From an uncultured Stenotrophomonas sp. (GTDB taxonomy: Bacteria > Pseudomonadota > Gammaproteobacteria > Xanthomonadales > Xanthomonadaceae), in NCBI RefSeq assembly GCF_945952405.1, contig NZ_CAMFIA010000010.1, positions 62,001 to 126,000 on the forward strand: a DNA stretch of 64,000 bases, read 5' to 3'. The notes beneath the pieces are model-generated. The model did no database searches. It had not been told where the DNA came from and saw nothing but the letters and a program-made list of their open reading frames with translations. Position 1 is the stretch's first letter. Every line of letters starts with the position of its first letter. A program made the translations under genes and the position numbers. Shown one piece after another: positions 21,974 to 31,490 of this stretch.

Positions 21974-23251
21974 TCAGCCCTGATAGTCGCGCACGTCGCT
22001 GCCGGTGTAGACCTGGCGCGGACGGCCGATCTTCATTTCCGGGTCGACCTGCTGTTCCAGCCAATGCGACACCCAGCCGGAGGTGCGGCCCAGGGCGAAC
22101 ATGACGGTGAACATTTCGGTCGGGATCTGCAGCGCCTTGTAGATGATGCCGCTGTAGAAATCGACGTTCGGGTACAGCTTGCGGGCGACGAAGTACTCGT
22201 CCTGCAGCGCGGCCTGTTCCAGCTTCACGGCCACGTCCAGCAGCGGATCCTGCACGCCCAGCTGCTTCAGCACCTTGCTGGTCATCTCACCGATGACCTT
22301 GGCGCGCGGGTCGAAGTTCTTGTAGACGCGGTGGCCGAAGCCCATCAGGCGGAAGCCCGAGGTCTTGTCCTTGGCCTTGAGCACGGCGGACTCGACGTTG
22401 TCGGCGCTGCCGATTTCTTCCAGCATCTTCAGCACGGCTTCGTTGGCACCGCCGTGGGCCGGACCCCACAGCGCGGTGACGCCGGCGGCGACCGAAGCGT
22501 ACGGGTTGGCACCGGTCGAACCGACCAGGCGCACGGTCGAGGTCGAAGCGTTCTGCTCGTGGTCGGCGTGCAGGATGAACAGCAGGTCCAGCGCCTTGAC
22601 CACATCCGGGTTCAGATCGTACTGGCCATCCGCCGACTCGAAGGTCTGCTTCAGGAAGCGGCTGACGTAGTCCAGCGAGGTGTCCGGCTTGTTGGCCGGC
22701 AGGCCCTTGCCGTGGCGGTAGATCAGCGCCGACAGGGTCGGCACCTTGGCGATCAGGCGCACGGCGGCCTTGCGGCGCTGTTCGGCGTCGGACAGGTCCA
22801 GCGAGTCGTGGTAGATCGCCGACAGCTGCGCGATCGCAGCGGCCAGGATCGCCATCGGGTGGGCATCCTTGGCGAAGCTGCCGATCAGGGTGTTGATCGA
22901 CGCATCGACGTCGGCCTCGGCGGTCAGCTCGTCGGTGAAGGCCTTCAGCTGCTCGGCGCTCGGGCGCTCGCCGTTGATCAGCAGGTAGGCCACTTCGACG
23001 TAGCTCGACTTCTCCGACAGCTGTTCGATCGGGTAGCCGCGGTACAGCAGCACGCCCTTGTCGCCGTCGATGTAAGTGATGGCGGACTTGCAGCTGGCCG
23101 TCGCGGTGAAGCCGGAATCGTAGGTGAAATACCCCGTTTCCTTGGTCAGCTTCGCGATGTCGACGCAGTCGTTGCCAAGGGTGGGTTTGATGACGGGCAG
23201 AACGACCGACTTATCGCCGGCGTTGAGCGTGACCTGATCAAGATCGGACAC
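21974..23251 (-). CDS. gltA: citrate synthase
   Basis: 425 residues, the length of the hexameric type II citrate synthase of Gram-negative bacteria. It condenses acetyl-CoA and oxaloacetate to citrate, the first TCA-cycle step. Catalytic regions are HADHEQNASTSTVRLVGS and RLMGFGHRVYKNFDPRA; the N-terminus (VLPVIKPTLGNDCVDIAKL) matches the NADH-sensitive class. It is a single gene with its own strong terminator. On the minus strand GATAAT (23341-23346) in the upstream gap is a possible -10 box. Confidence 0.97.
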   Translation of the reverse strand: MSDLDQVTLNAGDKSVVLPVIKPTLGNDCVDIAKLTKETGYFTYDSGFTATASCKSAITYIDGDKGVLLYRGYPIEQLSEKSSYVEVAYLLINGERPSAEQLKAFTDELTAEADVDASINTLIGSFAKDAHPMAILAAAIAQLSAIYHDSLDLSDAEQRRKAAVRLIAKVPTLSALIYRHGKGLPANKPDTSLDYVSRFLKQTFESADGQYDLNPDVVKALDLLFILHADHEQNASTSTVRLVGSTGANPYASVAAGVTALWGPAHGGANEAVLKMLEEIGSADNVESAVLKAKDKTSGFRLMGFGHRVYKNFDPRAKVIGEMTSKVLKQLGVQDPLLDVAVKLEQAALQDEYFVARKLYPNVDFYSGIIYKALQIPTEMFTVMFALGRTSGWVSHWLEQQVDPEMKIGRPRQVYTGSDVRDYQG

Positions 23252-23493
23252 TGTGTGCGCTCCTTCATGGGAAGGCGCCTGCCCAAGCGCATTGGTCAGG
23301 CACGTGAATGACGTCCACGACCTGTGTCGTGGATCACGCCATTATCGCACAGCAGCATTTGCCCGGCGCTAGACAGAAGTCGTAGACGGCAGGCGGCCAG
23401 AACCCGGCCAGCAAGCGGCCCGGATCGGCAAAAGCGTTGTCACGCGAACGCAGTGTTCCGTCCATCCAAACGCCCGTTGGGCAGGCGTTGGGG

Positions 23494-23523
23494 AAAAACA
23501 AACGGCCGCGCAGAGCGCGGCCG
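23494..23523 (-). terminator. intrinsic terminator of rpmE2
   Basis: A 9-bp stem CGGCCGCGC/GCGCGGCCG (23503-23511 with 23515-23523) with a 3-nt loop, followed on the minus strand by TTGTTTTT. It lies 25 bp past the rpmE2 stop. The rest of the 296-bp gap to gltA shows no gene. Confidence 0.85.
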
Positions 23524-23547
23524 TCGGTTCGAAGCTGGATCGACAGA

Positions 23548-23790
23548 TCAGCGCGCGTAGCGCTTCTGGAACTTGTCGATACGGCCCGAGGTGTCGATGA
23601 CCTTGTGCTTGCCCGTGTAGAACGGGTGCGAAGCAGAGGAAATTTCAACCTTGACCAGCGGGTATTCGTTGCCGTCTTCCCACTGGATGGTTTCCTTCGT
23701 GCCCATGGTCGAGCGGGTCAGGAACTTGAAATCGGAGGTGACGTCATGGAAGACGACGTCGCGGTAGTTCGGATGGATATCGGCCTTCAT
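23548..23790 (-). CDS. rpmE2: 50S ribosomal protein L31 type B
   Basis: 80 residues starting [21 protein letters not shown]. It matches the type B (C-minus) L31 form: no cysteine in the whole protein, so no zinc ribbon, plus the type B insert [35 protein letters not shown]31 sits at the subunit interface of the ribosome. Type B proteins often replace the zinc form when zinc is short; here I see no adjacent Zur-type site and no second copy. Confidence 0.95.
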   Translation of the reverse strand: MKADIHPNYRDVVFHDVTSDFKFLTRSTMGTKETIQWEDGNEYPLVKVEISSASHPFYTGKHKVIDTSGRIDKFQKRYAR

Positions 23791-23878
23791 GGGCTCACAC
23801 CGTAAATGGGCTGGTGGTCAAGAGCGGCATTATAAGCACCGGTTGCCGCCCGGGGCAACCGGTGCCGGGAAACGGACT

Positions 23879-24817
23879 TCAGTCCGCGCCCAGGGCCTGG
23901 CGCACCAGGGCCTCGAAACGCCCCTGGTCGTAGGCCATCAGCAGATCGCAGTTGTCCGGCTGGCCGGTCTGGCGGTTCCAGTCGACGATGGTGGCGCCGC
24001 GGCTGAACGTACCGTTCAGTTCCACGTTCAGCGGACGCGATTCGACCCGCAGCTGCCCTTCCGGGTTCAGCGCCCAGGCCATGGCCACCGCGTCGGCGGT
24101 GTACCAGCGGCCACCCTTGCTGTCTTCGGACAGGCCACGGGTCTTGCGCGAGATCAGCTCGTAGAAGCGCGCACGATCGGAATCGGCCTGCAGCCACTTC
24201 TCGGCGTCCTGCAGCGGCAGGCCGTGGGCAACGGTGGCCTCCCAGTCCGACACCAGCAGGTGCTTGAAGGAGGTGAACACCACGTGCGCCGCTTCCGGGT
24301 CGAAGGCGATGTTGAACTCGGCGGCCGGGGTGATGTTGCCGTGGCAGGTGACCGCACCACCCATCACCACGATGCGCTTGATGCGCTCGGGCAGGGTCGG
24401 ATCGAGCTTCAGCGCCAATGCCAGGTTGGTCAGCGGGCCGAGCATCACCAGCATCAGTTCGCCGGCGTGTTCGTGCGACAGGCGCAGGATCGCCAGCGCG
24501 GCATGTTCGGCTTCGGCCTGGCGGCTCGGCGGCGGCAGGTCGACATCGCCGTAGCCATCACGGCCGTGCACATGGGCAGCATCGACGGAAGGGTGCAGCA
24601 GCGGATCCGGGCTGCCGGCAAACACCGGCACGTCGGCGCGGCCGACGACGTCGCAGAGCTTGAGGGCGTTGCGGACGGTGTACTGCAGGCCAACGTTGCC
24701 GGCGGCGATGGTCAGGGCGACCACGTCATGCCGTTCATCGGCGAAGGCCATCAGCAGGGCCAGGGCGTCGTCCACACCGGGGTCGGTGTCGATCAACAGG
24801 GGGATCTTGTGGGTCAT
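23879..24817 (-). CDS. inosine-uridine preferring nucleoside hydrolase
   Basis: 312 residues from MTHKIPLLIDTDPGVDDALA. The D10-T-D12-PGVDD motif is the calcium-binding signature of the nucleoside hydrolase (IUNH/Rih) family. Other matching segments are AAGNVGLQYTVRNALKL, LGPLTNLALAL and VVMGGAVTCHGNITPAAEFNI. The enzyme cleaves ribonucleosides to base and ribose for salvage. The frame continues upstream into tandem repeat DNA; the start at 24817 is chosen because the Asp motif must lie near the N-terminus. Base preference cannot be told. Confidence 0.92.
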   Translation of the reverse strand: MTHKIPLLIDTDPGVDDALALLMAFADERHDVVALTIAAGNVGLQYTVRNALKLCDVVGRADVPVFAGSPDPLLHPSVDAAHVHGRDGYGDVDLPPPSRQAEAEHAALAILRLSHEHAGELMLVMLGPLTNLALALKLDPTLPERIKRIVVMGGAVTCHGNITPAAEFNIAFDPEAAHVVFTSFKHLLVSDWEATVAHGLPLQDAEKWLQADSDRARFYELISRKTRGLSEDSKGGRWYTADAVAMAWALNPEGQLRVESRPLNVELNGTFSRGATIVDWNRQTGQPDNCDLLMAYDQGRFEALVRQALGAD

Positions 24818-24879
24818 CGTTGCCGTCTTCAGATCGGCAACGAAGTGTGGACCGGCTTGATGACCGTTGCAAGTACGGG

Positions 24880-24915
24880 GGGCGGCAGGGCTGCGCCCTG
24901 CACCCGCAGAGGCCG
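24880..24915. repeat. GGGTGCAGGGC-type repeat, related to the 63-bp repeat at 50.2 kb
   Basis: Read on the minus strand this gives CTGCGGGTGCAGGGC followed by GCAGCCCTGCC, very close to the core of the direct repeats at 50194-50377. It lies in the 321-bp gap between the nucleoside hydrolase start and recG, which otherwise holds only SMAG units. Confidence 0.5.
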
Positions 24916-24992
24916 GAGCAACGGCAAACGCTGGCTTCCTGGTGATGGCAGGGGGGGGGCTGCCGTTGGTGGGTATCGATCTTGGTCGACAC

Positions 24993-25125
24993 ATCCACGC
25001 CGTGCGTGGATGAGAATGGCAGCCGAGCGTGGGCTCGGCTCTACGGTAGATCCACGCCGTGCGTGGATGAGAATGGCAGCCGAGCGTGGGCTCGGCTCTA
25101 CAGTAGATCCACGCCATGCGTGGAT
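24993..25125. repeat. tandem SMAG/REP array, 57-bp period
   Basis: ATCCACGCCGTGCGTGGAT begins at 24993 and 25050, with a CATG-loop copy at 25107. Each of the first two is followed by GAGAATGGCAGCC and a second palindrome GCCGAGCGTGGGCTCGGC ending in CTAC. The unit is therefore a pair of REPs repeated every 57 bp. The array ends 14 bp before the recG stop codon. Confidence 0.9.
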
Positions 25126-25138
25126 GCGGCCCCGCTCT

Positions 25139-27250
25139 TTACGCCGAGGCGTAGCGCACGGCCGTGCCGATCCAGCGCGCGACCACCCGGTCGGCCAGCG
25201 CCGGCTGCTGGGCCAGCAGGCGTTCGGCCAGGTCGTGAACGCCGGGCAGCAGGCCAGCGTCGCGGGCCAGGTCGGCGATGCGGAAGCCGGCCAGGCCGGT
25301 CTGCCGGGTCCCCAGCAGTTCGCCCGGGCCGCGCAGCTCCAGGTCCTTCTCGGCAATGACGAAGCCATCGTTGGTTTCGCGCATGGTCTGCAGGCGTTCG
25401 CGCGCCATCTGCGAAAGCGGCGCCTGGTACAGCAGCACGCAGCGCGACACCGCCGAACCGCGGCCGACGCGGCCGCGCAGCTGGTGCAGCTGGGCCAGGC
25501 CCAGCCGTTCTGCGTTCTCGATCACCATCAGCGAAGCGTTCGGTACGTCCACGCCCACTTCGATGACCGTGGTCGCCACCAGCAGATCGATCTCACCCGC
25601 CTTGAACGCCACCATCGTCGCCAGCTTTTCGGCGGCCTTCAGCCGCCCGTGCACCAGCCCGACGCGTACGCCCGGCAGCAGTGCCTGCAGCGATTCGTAG
25701 GTCGCCTGCGCCGGTGTGGCATCCAGCTCTTCGCTTTCCTCGATCAGCGTGCACACCCAGTACACCTGCCGTCCTTCCTGGCAGGCCAGCGCGATGCGCT
25801 CGATCAGCTCGGGGCGGCGGTCATTGTTCAATGCCACGGTCTGCACCGGCGTGCGGCCCGGTGGCAGTTCGTCGATGGCCGACACATCCAGGTCGGCGTA
25901 TTCGGACATCGCCAGCGTGCGCGGAATCGGCGTGGCGGTCATCACCAGCTGGTGCGGCACGCTGTTGCCACCCGCACCCTTGTCGCGCAGGGCCAGCCGC
26001 TGATGCACGCCAAAGCGGTGCTGCTCATCGACGATGGCCAGGGCCAGATCCTGGAACACGACCGCTTCCTGCATCAGCGCGTGGGTACCAACCACCACCT
26101 GCGCTTCGCCGTTGGCGACCTGCTCCATCACCTTGGCGCGCGCCTTGCCGGTGACCTTGCCGGCCAGCCAGGCGATGCGCAGGCCGAGCGGCTCCAGCCA
26201 GCCACGCAGGTTGTTGAGATGCTGTTCGGCCAGCAGTTCGGTGGGCGCCGCCAGCGCGACCTGCTTGCCCTGCTCCACCGCCAGCATGGCGGCCAGCGCC
26301 GCGACCACGGTCTTGCCTGAGCCGACGTCGCCCTGCACCAGCCGCAGCATCGGGCTGGGACGCGACAGGTCTTCGCGGATCTGCTTGAACACGCGCGCCT
26401 GCGCGCCGGTCAGCGCGAACGGCAACTGCTTCAGCAGCGCCTTGGCCAGCCTGCCGGGGCCGGCCAGTGGCGGCGCATGGTGCGCCTGCAACGCGATGCG
26501 CTGGCGGCGCAGGCTGAGGTGGTGGGCCAGCAGTTCTTCCATCGCCAGGCGCCGCTGCGCCGGATGGGTACCTGCGGCCAATGCGGCCAGGTCGGCGTCG
26601 GGCGGCGGCCGGTGCACGGTCAGCAGCGCGCTGCGCAGCGACGGCAGGCCAAGACCATCCAGCCAGCCGCTGGGCAACAGTTCCAGCGTGCTTTCTTCGG
26701 GCAGGCGGTCCAGGGCCTGGCCGATCAGCTTGCGCAGGGTCATCGGGCCGACACCCTCGACGGTGGGATAGACCGGGTCGAGGCGGTCACCCAGTTCGGG
26801 ATCATCGTTGCGTCCCAGCACCTGGTAGCTGGGGTGGACGATTTCCAGGCCGAGGTGGCCCGGCTTGGGCGTACCGAAGCAGCGCAGCCGGTTCCCCACC
26901 GCGAACTGGCCGACCTGCTGCTGGCGGAAATGGAAGAAGCGCAGCACCAGGGTGCCCTGCCCTTCGTCCTCCACCGCCACCTTCAGCATCGGCCGGTAGC
27001 GCATGCCGCGCTCGACCGCGACCACCCGCCCTTCCACCTGCGCCGGCACGCCGTTGCGCAGGTCTTCGATGCGGGTCAGCCGGGTCCGGTCTTCATAGCG
27101 CAACGGCAGGTGAAGCCAGAGATCCTGCAGGGTGGCCAGGCCACGCGCCTGCAGCTTGGCGGCCACGGCCGGACCGACGCCAGCAAGCATCGCCAGGGAT
27201 GCTTCGCCGGACGGTGACAGGACCGGGGTGACCGCCGCCTTGCGTGCCAC
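25139..27250 (-). CDS. recG: ATP-dependent DNA helicase RecG
   Basis: 703 residues. An N-terminal wedge/OB domain (about 25-200) precedes the helicase core with Walker A LVQGDVGSGKTVVAALAAML (about 310), the DEQH box IVDEQHRFGVHQR, VMTATPIPRTLAM (motif III) and C-terminal IEVGVDVPNASLMVIENAERLGL and QLRGRVGRG (motifs V and VI). RecG reverses stalled replication forks and resolves branched DNA. It is the last gene of gmk-rpoZ-spoT-ridA-recG, 7 bp after ridA. Confidence 0.97.
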   Translation of the reverse strand: MARKAAVTPVLSPSGEASLAMLAGVGPAVAAKLQARGLATLQDLWLHLPLRYEDRTRLTRIEDLRNGVPAQVEGRVVAVERGMRYRPMLKVAVEDEGQGTLVLRFFHFRQQQVGQFAVGNRLRCFGTPKPGHLGLEIVHPSYQVLGRNDDPELGDRLDPVYPTVEGVGPMTLRKLIGQALDRLPEESTLELLPSGWLDGLGLPSLRSALLTVHRPPPDADLAALAAGTHPAQRRLAMEELLAHHLSLRRQRIALQAHHAPPLAGPGRLAKALLKQLPFALTGAQARVFKQIREDLSRPSPMLRLVQGDVGSGKTVVAALAAMLAVEQGKQVALAAPTELLAEQHLNNLRGWLEPLGLRIAWLAGKVTGKARAKVMEQVANGEAQVVVGTHALMQEAVVFQDLALAIVDEQHRFGVHQRLALRDKGAGGNSVPHQLVMTATPIPRTLAMSEYADLDVSAIDELPPGRTPVQTVALNNDRRPELIERIALACQEGRQVYWVCTLIEESEELDATPAQATYESLQALLPGVRVGLVHGRLKAAEKLATMVAFKAGEIDLLVATTVIEVGVDVPNASLMVIENAERLGLAQLHQLRGRVGRGSAVSRCVLLYQAPLSQMARERLQTMRETNDGFVIAEKDLELRGPGELLGTRQTGLAGFRIADLARDAGLLPGVHDLAERLLAQQPALADRVVARWIGTAVRYASA

Positions 27251-27257
27251 GGAGGGG

Positions 27258-27644
<387 letters not shown>

Positions 27645-27725
27645 GGGTCGCTCCGGTGCTTGGGGGAAAACAGAGCGGTGATTGTACCGGCTGGGGCCGG
27701 CTTTGACCCTGCACACATGAGGGGC

Positions 27726-27799
27726 GTGCCGGCCGCTGGCCGGCAATCCCGTGAAATCCGGAAGCACCAGGAGGTTGCCGGCCAGCGGCCGGCACTACC
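27726..27799. repeat. inverted pair of REP elements
   Basis: GTGCCGGCCGCTGGCCGGCAA (27726-27746) faces TTGCCGGCCAGCGGCCGGCAC (27775-27795) in opposite orientation, each itself a palindrome. This BIME-like pair could form a long cruciform in the ridA-spoT gap. Confidence 0.8.
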
Positions 27800-27803
27800 G
27801 GGA

Positions 27804-27860
27804 GCAGCCGGGCTTGGGCTCGGCGCTACAGGAATCATCCACGCAGGGCGTGGATCTACT
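27804..27860. repeat. two SMAG units; the second supplies the spoT stop codon
   Basis: AGCCGGGCTTGGGCTCGGCGCTAC ends at 27830; ATCCACGCAGGGCGTGGATCTAC follows and ends at 27859. On the minus strand the second unit begins GTAGATCC, and the TAG in it (27856-27858) is the spoT stop. Confidence 0.85.
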
Positions 27861-30018
27861 GGCGGCGCACCGACTGCACGACCGACAGGCGGCGCAGGCG
27901 ACGCATCACCTCGGCCAGGTGGTTGCGGTCGCGCACCTGGATGTTGAACGCCAGCACGGCGGCGTTGAAGTCGCGATCCAGGTAGTCCACGCGTTCGATG
28001 TTGGAATGGCTCTGTGCGATCGCGGCGGCCAACTGCGCCAGCACGCCGGTGCCGTTCTCCACTTCCACCACCAGCGAGGTGTCGTAGTCGCCGGAGACGG
28101 TGGTGTCCCAGCCGATCGGCACCCAGCGCTCGGGCGACTTGCGCAGCTCGGCCAGGTTCGGGCAGTCCATGCGGTGCACCACGATGCCCTTGCCCGCGGT
28201 GTGGTAGCCCATGATCTCGTCGCCGGGGATCGGCTGGCAGCAGCCGGCGAAGGTGACCACGCCACGCTCGCTGCCGTTGATCAGGATCTTTTCCTGCGAG
28301 TGGTGGCGCGAATGCGGGCCGCCACGCAGTTCGGCGTAGGCCATCAGCGCCTGCGCGGCCTGGGTCGGCATCCAGTTGCCGAGTGCGACCTCGGCCAGCA
28401 GTGCCTCCAGGCGCGGGAAACGGTGTTCGGCCAGGAATGCGTCCAGGCGGCCCTTCGGCAGGCGCTCCAGCGAGGAATCCATCGCCTCCAGCGCGCGATC
28501 GAGCATGCGGTGGCCCAGCTGCACGGCATCTTCGTGTTCCAGCTGCTTGAGCTGGTGGCGGATGGCGGTGCGCGCCTTGCTGGTGACCACGAATTCCAGC
28601 CACTGCGGCTTCGGCGTGGCCGAGCGGGCGGTGATGATTTCCACCGACTGGCCCGAGACCAGCTTGGTGCGCAGCGGCACCAGTTTCTTGTCCACGCGCG
28701 AGGCCACCGCCATGTTGCCGACGTCGGTATGCACGGCGTAGGCGAAATCGAGCGCGGTGGAATTGCGCGGCAGGGCCAGGATCTTGCCCTTCGGGGTGAA
28801 CAGGTAGACCTCGTCCGGGAACAGGTCAACCTTGACGTTGTCGAGGAACTCCAGCGAGGACCCGGCAGCGCGCTGCGAATCGATCAGTTCAACGATCCAG
28901 GCGTGCGCACGGCTCTGCGCGCTGTTGGGCGAATCGCCACCGAACTTGTAGGTCCAGTGCGCGGCCACGCCGCGTTCGGCGATCAGGTCCATCTCCTCGG
29001 TGCGGATCTGCACCTCGATCGGTGAACCGTACGGCCCGAACAGCACGGTGTGCAGCGACTGGTAACCGTTGGCCTTGGGAATGGCGATGAAATCGCGGAA
29101 CCGGCCATCCAGCGGCTTGAAGGTGGCGTGCACCGAACCCAGCGCGTGGTAGCAGCTGGGCACGCTGCGCACGACCAGGCGGAAGCCGAATACATCCATC
29201 ACCTGGTCGAAGCTCTTGTTCTCGTCGCGCATCTTGTTGTAGATGCTCCACGGCGTCTTGATGCGGCTGACCAGGCGGTGCTCGATGCCCTCCTTGGCCA
29301 GCCGCTGCGACAGCTGCACCTCCACCTGCGCCATCGCCTCGCGGCGCACCACCGGCTGGCTGCGGATGTGCTTCTCGATGATGGCGTGGCGCCACGGGTA
29401 CAGCGCCTTGAAGCCGAGGTTCTGCAGTTCGCTCTTGACCAGGCTCATGCCCAGGCGCTGGGCGATCGGCGCATAGATCTCCAGCGTCTCGCGGGCGATG
29501 CGGCCGCGCGCTTCGCGGCTCTGCGCGCCCAGCGTGCGCATGTTGTGCAGGCGGTCGGCGAGCTTGATCATGATCACGCGCAGGTCGCGCGACATCGCCA
29601 GCAGCATCTTGCGGAAGCTTTCGGCGGCCGCTTCCTGGCGGTCGCGGAACTTCAGCTTGTCCAGCTTGGTTACGCCATCGACCAGCTCGGCCACGGCTTC
29701 GCCGAACTCGGCCGACAGCGCCTCGCGGGTCAGCGGGGTGTCTTCGATGGTGTCGTGCAGGATCGCGGCGATCAGCGCTTCCACGTCCAGGCCCAGCTCG
29801 GCCAGCACCTGCGCCACCGCCACCGGATGGGTGATATAGGGCTCACCCGACTTGCGCGTCTGCCCAGCGTGCGCGGCGGCCCCGACTTCCCAGGCACGGC
29901 GCAGCAGCGGCAGCTGCTCCGGCGGCAGGTAATGGGCGGCGCGTTCGAGCTGGAGGACGTAGTCGGGTACGGCGGCAGCGGGAGCTGCGGCGACCTTGGC
30001 AGTGGGGCCTGGGTTCAT
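27856..30018 (-). CDS. spoT: bifunctional (p)ppGpp synthetase/hydrolase SpoT
   Basis: 720 residues. The HD hydrolase domain (about 30-180) shows THPVAVAQVLAELG, ILHDTIEDT and IKLADRLHNMRTL. The synthetase domain (about 220-350) shows VMDVFGFRLVVRS and GYQSLHTVLFGP, then come TGS (LFTPKGKILALPRNSTALDFAYAVHTD), a helical/zinc-finger region (VTFAGCCQPIPGDEIMGYHT) and a C-terminal ACT domain. It makes and degrades the stringent-response alarmone. The ORF ends CGC CGC CAG TAG, where TAG belongs to a SMAG repeat. The gene order gmk-rpoZ-spoT supports SpoT rather than RelA. Confidence 0.96.
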   Translation of the reverse strand: MNPGPTAKVAAAPAAAVPDYVLQLERAAHYLPPEQLPLLRRAWEVGAAAHAGQTRKSGEPYITHPVAVAQVLAELGLDVEALIAAILHDTIEDTPLTREALSAEFGEAVAELVDGVTKLDKLKFRDRQEAAAESFRKMLLAMSRDLRVIMIKLADRLHNMRTLGAQSREARGRIARETLEIYAPIAQRLGMSLVKSELQNLGFKALYPWRHAIIEKHIRSQPVVRREAMAQVEVQLSQRLAKEGIEHRLVSRIKTPWSIYNKMRDENKSFDQVMDVFGFRLVVRSVPSCYHALGSVHATFKPLDGRFRDFIAIPKANGYQSLHTVLFGPYGSPIEVQIRTEEMDLIAERGVAAHWTYKFGGDSPNSAQSRAHAWIVELIDSQRAAGSSLEFLDNVKVDLFPDEVYLFTPKGKILALPRNSTALDFAYAVHTDVGNMAVASRVDKKLVPLRTKLVSGQSVEIITARSATPKPQWLEFVVTSKARTAIRHQLKQLEHEDAVQLGHRMLDRALEAMDSSLERLPKGRLDAFLAEHRFPRLEALLAEVALGNWMPTQAAQALMAYAELRGGPHSRHHSQEKILINGSERGVVTFAGCCQPIPGDEIMGYHTAGKGIVVHRMDCPNLAELRKSPERWVPIGWDTTVSGDYDTSLVVEVENGTGVLAQLAAAIAQSHSNIERVDYLDRDFNAAVLAFNIQVRDRNHLAEVMRRLRRLSVVQSVRRQ

Positions 30019-30066
30019 GCCCGAAGCCTATTCCAGCGCGACGTTTACGGCAAATCCTGAATGCGA

Positions 30067-30091
30067 AACAGCCCGCACGGCGCGGGCTGTT
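30067..30091 (-). terminator. hairpin between rpoZ and spoT
   Basis: A 10-bp stem AACAGCCCGC/GCGGGCTGTT with a 5-nt loop. On the minus strand only TTT follows, so it may attenuate rather than stop transcription into spoT. Confidence 0.5.
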
Positions 30092-30124
30092 CGGCATCTC
30101 CAACAATTACGTTGATCGATACGA

Positions 30125-30424
30125 TCAATCGTCGTTCTTGGACATGTCTTCGTCGGCCACCACTTCAGCGGCCGCCCACTCCAGCGCTTCGCGCTCGGCG
30201 CGCTCACGCTCGGCCTTCTCGACTTCGTCGATCAGCGCGTTGTCGATCTTGCGGGCAGCGATTTCGCGCAGCGCCAGCACGGTCGGCTTGTCCTCGGTCT
30301 CGCTGTTGTCCAGCGTGGCCTGCACGCCGTTGGCGAGCTGGCGGGCACGCTTGGAAGCCATCATGACCAGTTCGAAACGGTTGTTAACGACTTCCAGGCA
30401 ATCTTCTACGGTGATGCGGGCCAT
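30125..30424 (-). CDS. rpoZ: RNA polymerase omega subunit
   Basis: 99 residues starting [30 protein letters not shown], the conserved omega N-terminus, then [20 protein letters not shown] and an acidic tail ending MSKNDD. Omega binds the beta-prime C-terminus, helps core assembly and forms one ppGpp site, which fits its place before spoT. Confidence 0.97.
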   Translation of the reverse strand: MARITVEDCLEVVNNRFELVMMASKRARQLANGVQATLDNSETEDKPTVLALREIAARKIDNALIDEVEKAERERAEREALEWAAAEVVADEDMSKNDD

Positions 30425-30466
30425 ACGGGCTCCCGGCGACCGGTCGGCCGCTCAGTCGAATGAGGG

Positions 30467-30479
30467 AAAGGGGACGGAG
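30467..30479. repeat. half copy of the GGGGACGGAG palindrome
   Basis: AAAGGGGACGGAG matches one outer arm of the elements at 1926-1991 and 58831-58896; no opposite arm is found nearby. It sits in the gmk-rpoZ gap, about 43 bp before the rpoZ start. Confidence 0.6.
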
Positions 30480-30534
30480 TGTACCGGCAGGGGCTGGACA
30501 AAATCAAGCCAACCCCCACCCGATTCTTTTGGAA

Positions 30535-31200
30535 TCAGTCAGTTGCGCCCGGATCGGGGGTCAGCAGGGCCTGGATCAGGCCGGCGTGGCGAACCTTCTG
30601 CGCCTCACGGCGCAGGCGGCTGGCGGTGAAGATGGCGCACAGCTCGTCCACCGCGGTATCGAACACCTCGTTGACGATCACGTAGTCGAACTCGTTGAAG
30701 TGCAGCATTTCATCGCGGGCAGCCCCCAGCCGCTGGGCGATGACCGCCTCGCTGTCCTGGCCGCGCTTGCGCATGCGGTCCTGCAGGGCCTGCTTGGACG
30801 GCGGCAGGATGAACACGGTGACCGTACCCGGCACCAGCTGGCGCACCTGCTGCGCGCCCTGCCAGTCGATCTCCAGCAGCACGTCCTGGCCGGCCGCCAG
30901 CTGCGGTTCCACCGACTGCCGGGCGGTGCCCTTCCAGTCGCCGTGCACCCAGGCATGCTCGAAGAAGTCACCGGCAGCGATCATCTGCTCGAACTTCTCG
31001 GCGCTGACGAAGTGGTAGTGCTGGCCGTTCACCTCACCCGGGCGCATCGCGCGCGAGGTGAAGGAGATCGACAGGGCGATCTGCGGGTCACGTGCCAGGG
31101 TGGCGTTGACGATGCTGCTCTTGCCGGCACCGGAGGGGGCGGCAACGATGTACAGCGTGCCGCGCGCGACGGCGTCCGACGAAGGAGACGGGGCGCTCAT
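30535..31200 (-). CDS. gmk: guanylate kinase
   Basis: 221 residues from MSAPSPSSDAVARGTLYIVAAPSGAGKSS; the P-loop APSGAGKSS is at residues 21-29. SISFTSRAMRPGEVNGQHYHFVS is the GMP-binding part and VLLEIDWQGAQQVR the core strand. It phosphorylates GMP to GDP. An upstream in-frame extension to 31341 is rejected because the P-loop is normally close to the N-terminus. It is the first gene of the gmk-rpoZ-spoT-ridA-recG run, divergent from fdnG. Confidence 0.96.
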   Translation of the reverse strand: MSAPSPSSDAVARGTLYIVAAPSGAGKSSIVNATLARDPQIALSISFTSRAMRPGEVNGQHYHFVSAEKFEQMIAAGDFFEHAWVHGDWKGTARQSVEPQLAAGQDVLLEIDWQGAQQVRQLVPGTVTVFILPPSKQALQDRMRKRGQDSEAVIAQRLGAARDEMLHFNEFDYVIVNEVFDTAVDELCAIFTASRLRREAQKVRHAGLIQALLTPDPGATD

Positions 31201-31424
31201 GCACGGAACCCAACTGGTTGATTTCGCAAAATTTTTCCTCGATGTTCCAGATCCGGCGCGGAGGATCGCGCCAGGATGGCGGAGGCTGCGCGGAACATCC
31301 TGGAAGCAGGCCCGGCAGACGGCTCCCCGGGGGGCGGGCACGCAACTTTACCAGAGCGGCCCCTTTGCGCGCCCGTCCGGCAACCGCCGGGCCTTGTGCC
31401 ACATGGGCATCCGGGGCCCTGTGC

Positions 31425-31430
31425 TATAAC
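31425..31430 (+). promoter_or_regulatory. possible -10 box for the formate dehydrogenase/selenium genes
   Basis: TATAAC, 60 bp before the fdnG ATG at 31491. No good -35 is seen. The 290-bp gap to gmk otherwise shows no feature. Confidence 0.3.
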
Positions 31431-31490
31431 CGGGCCGTACCCACCGACAGCCCGGAGGCCTGCGCCTCCTCGCCATCCTAGGAGAACGGC

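Noticed and set aside
24818..25117. Longer nucleoside hydrolase N-terminus
   Set aside because: It is translated SMAG repeat DNA; the catalytic Asp motif must be near the N-terminus.
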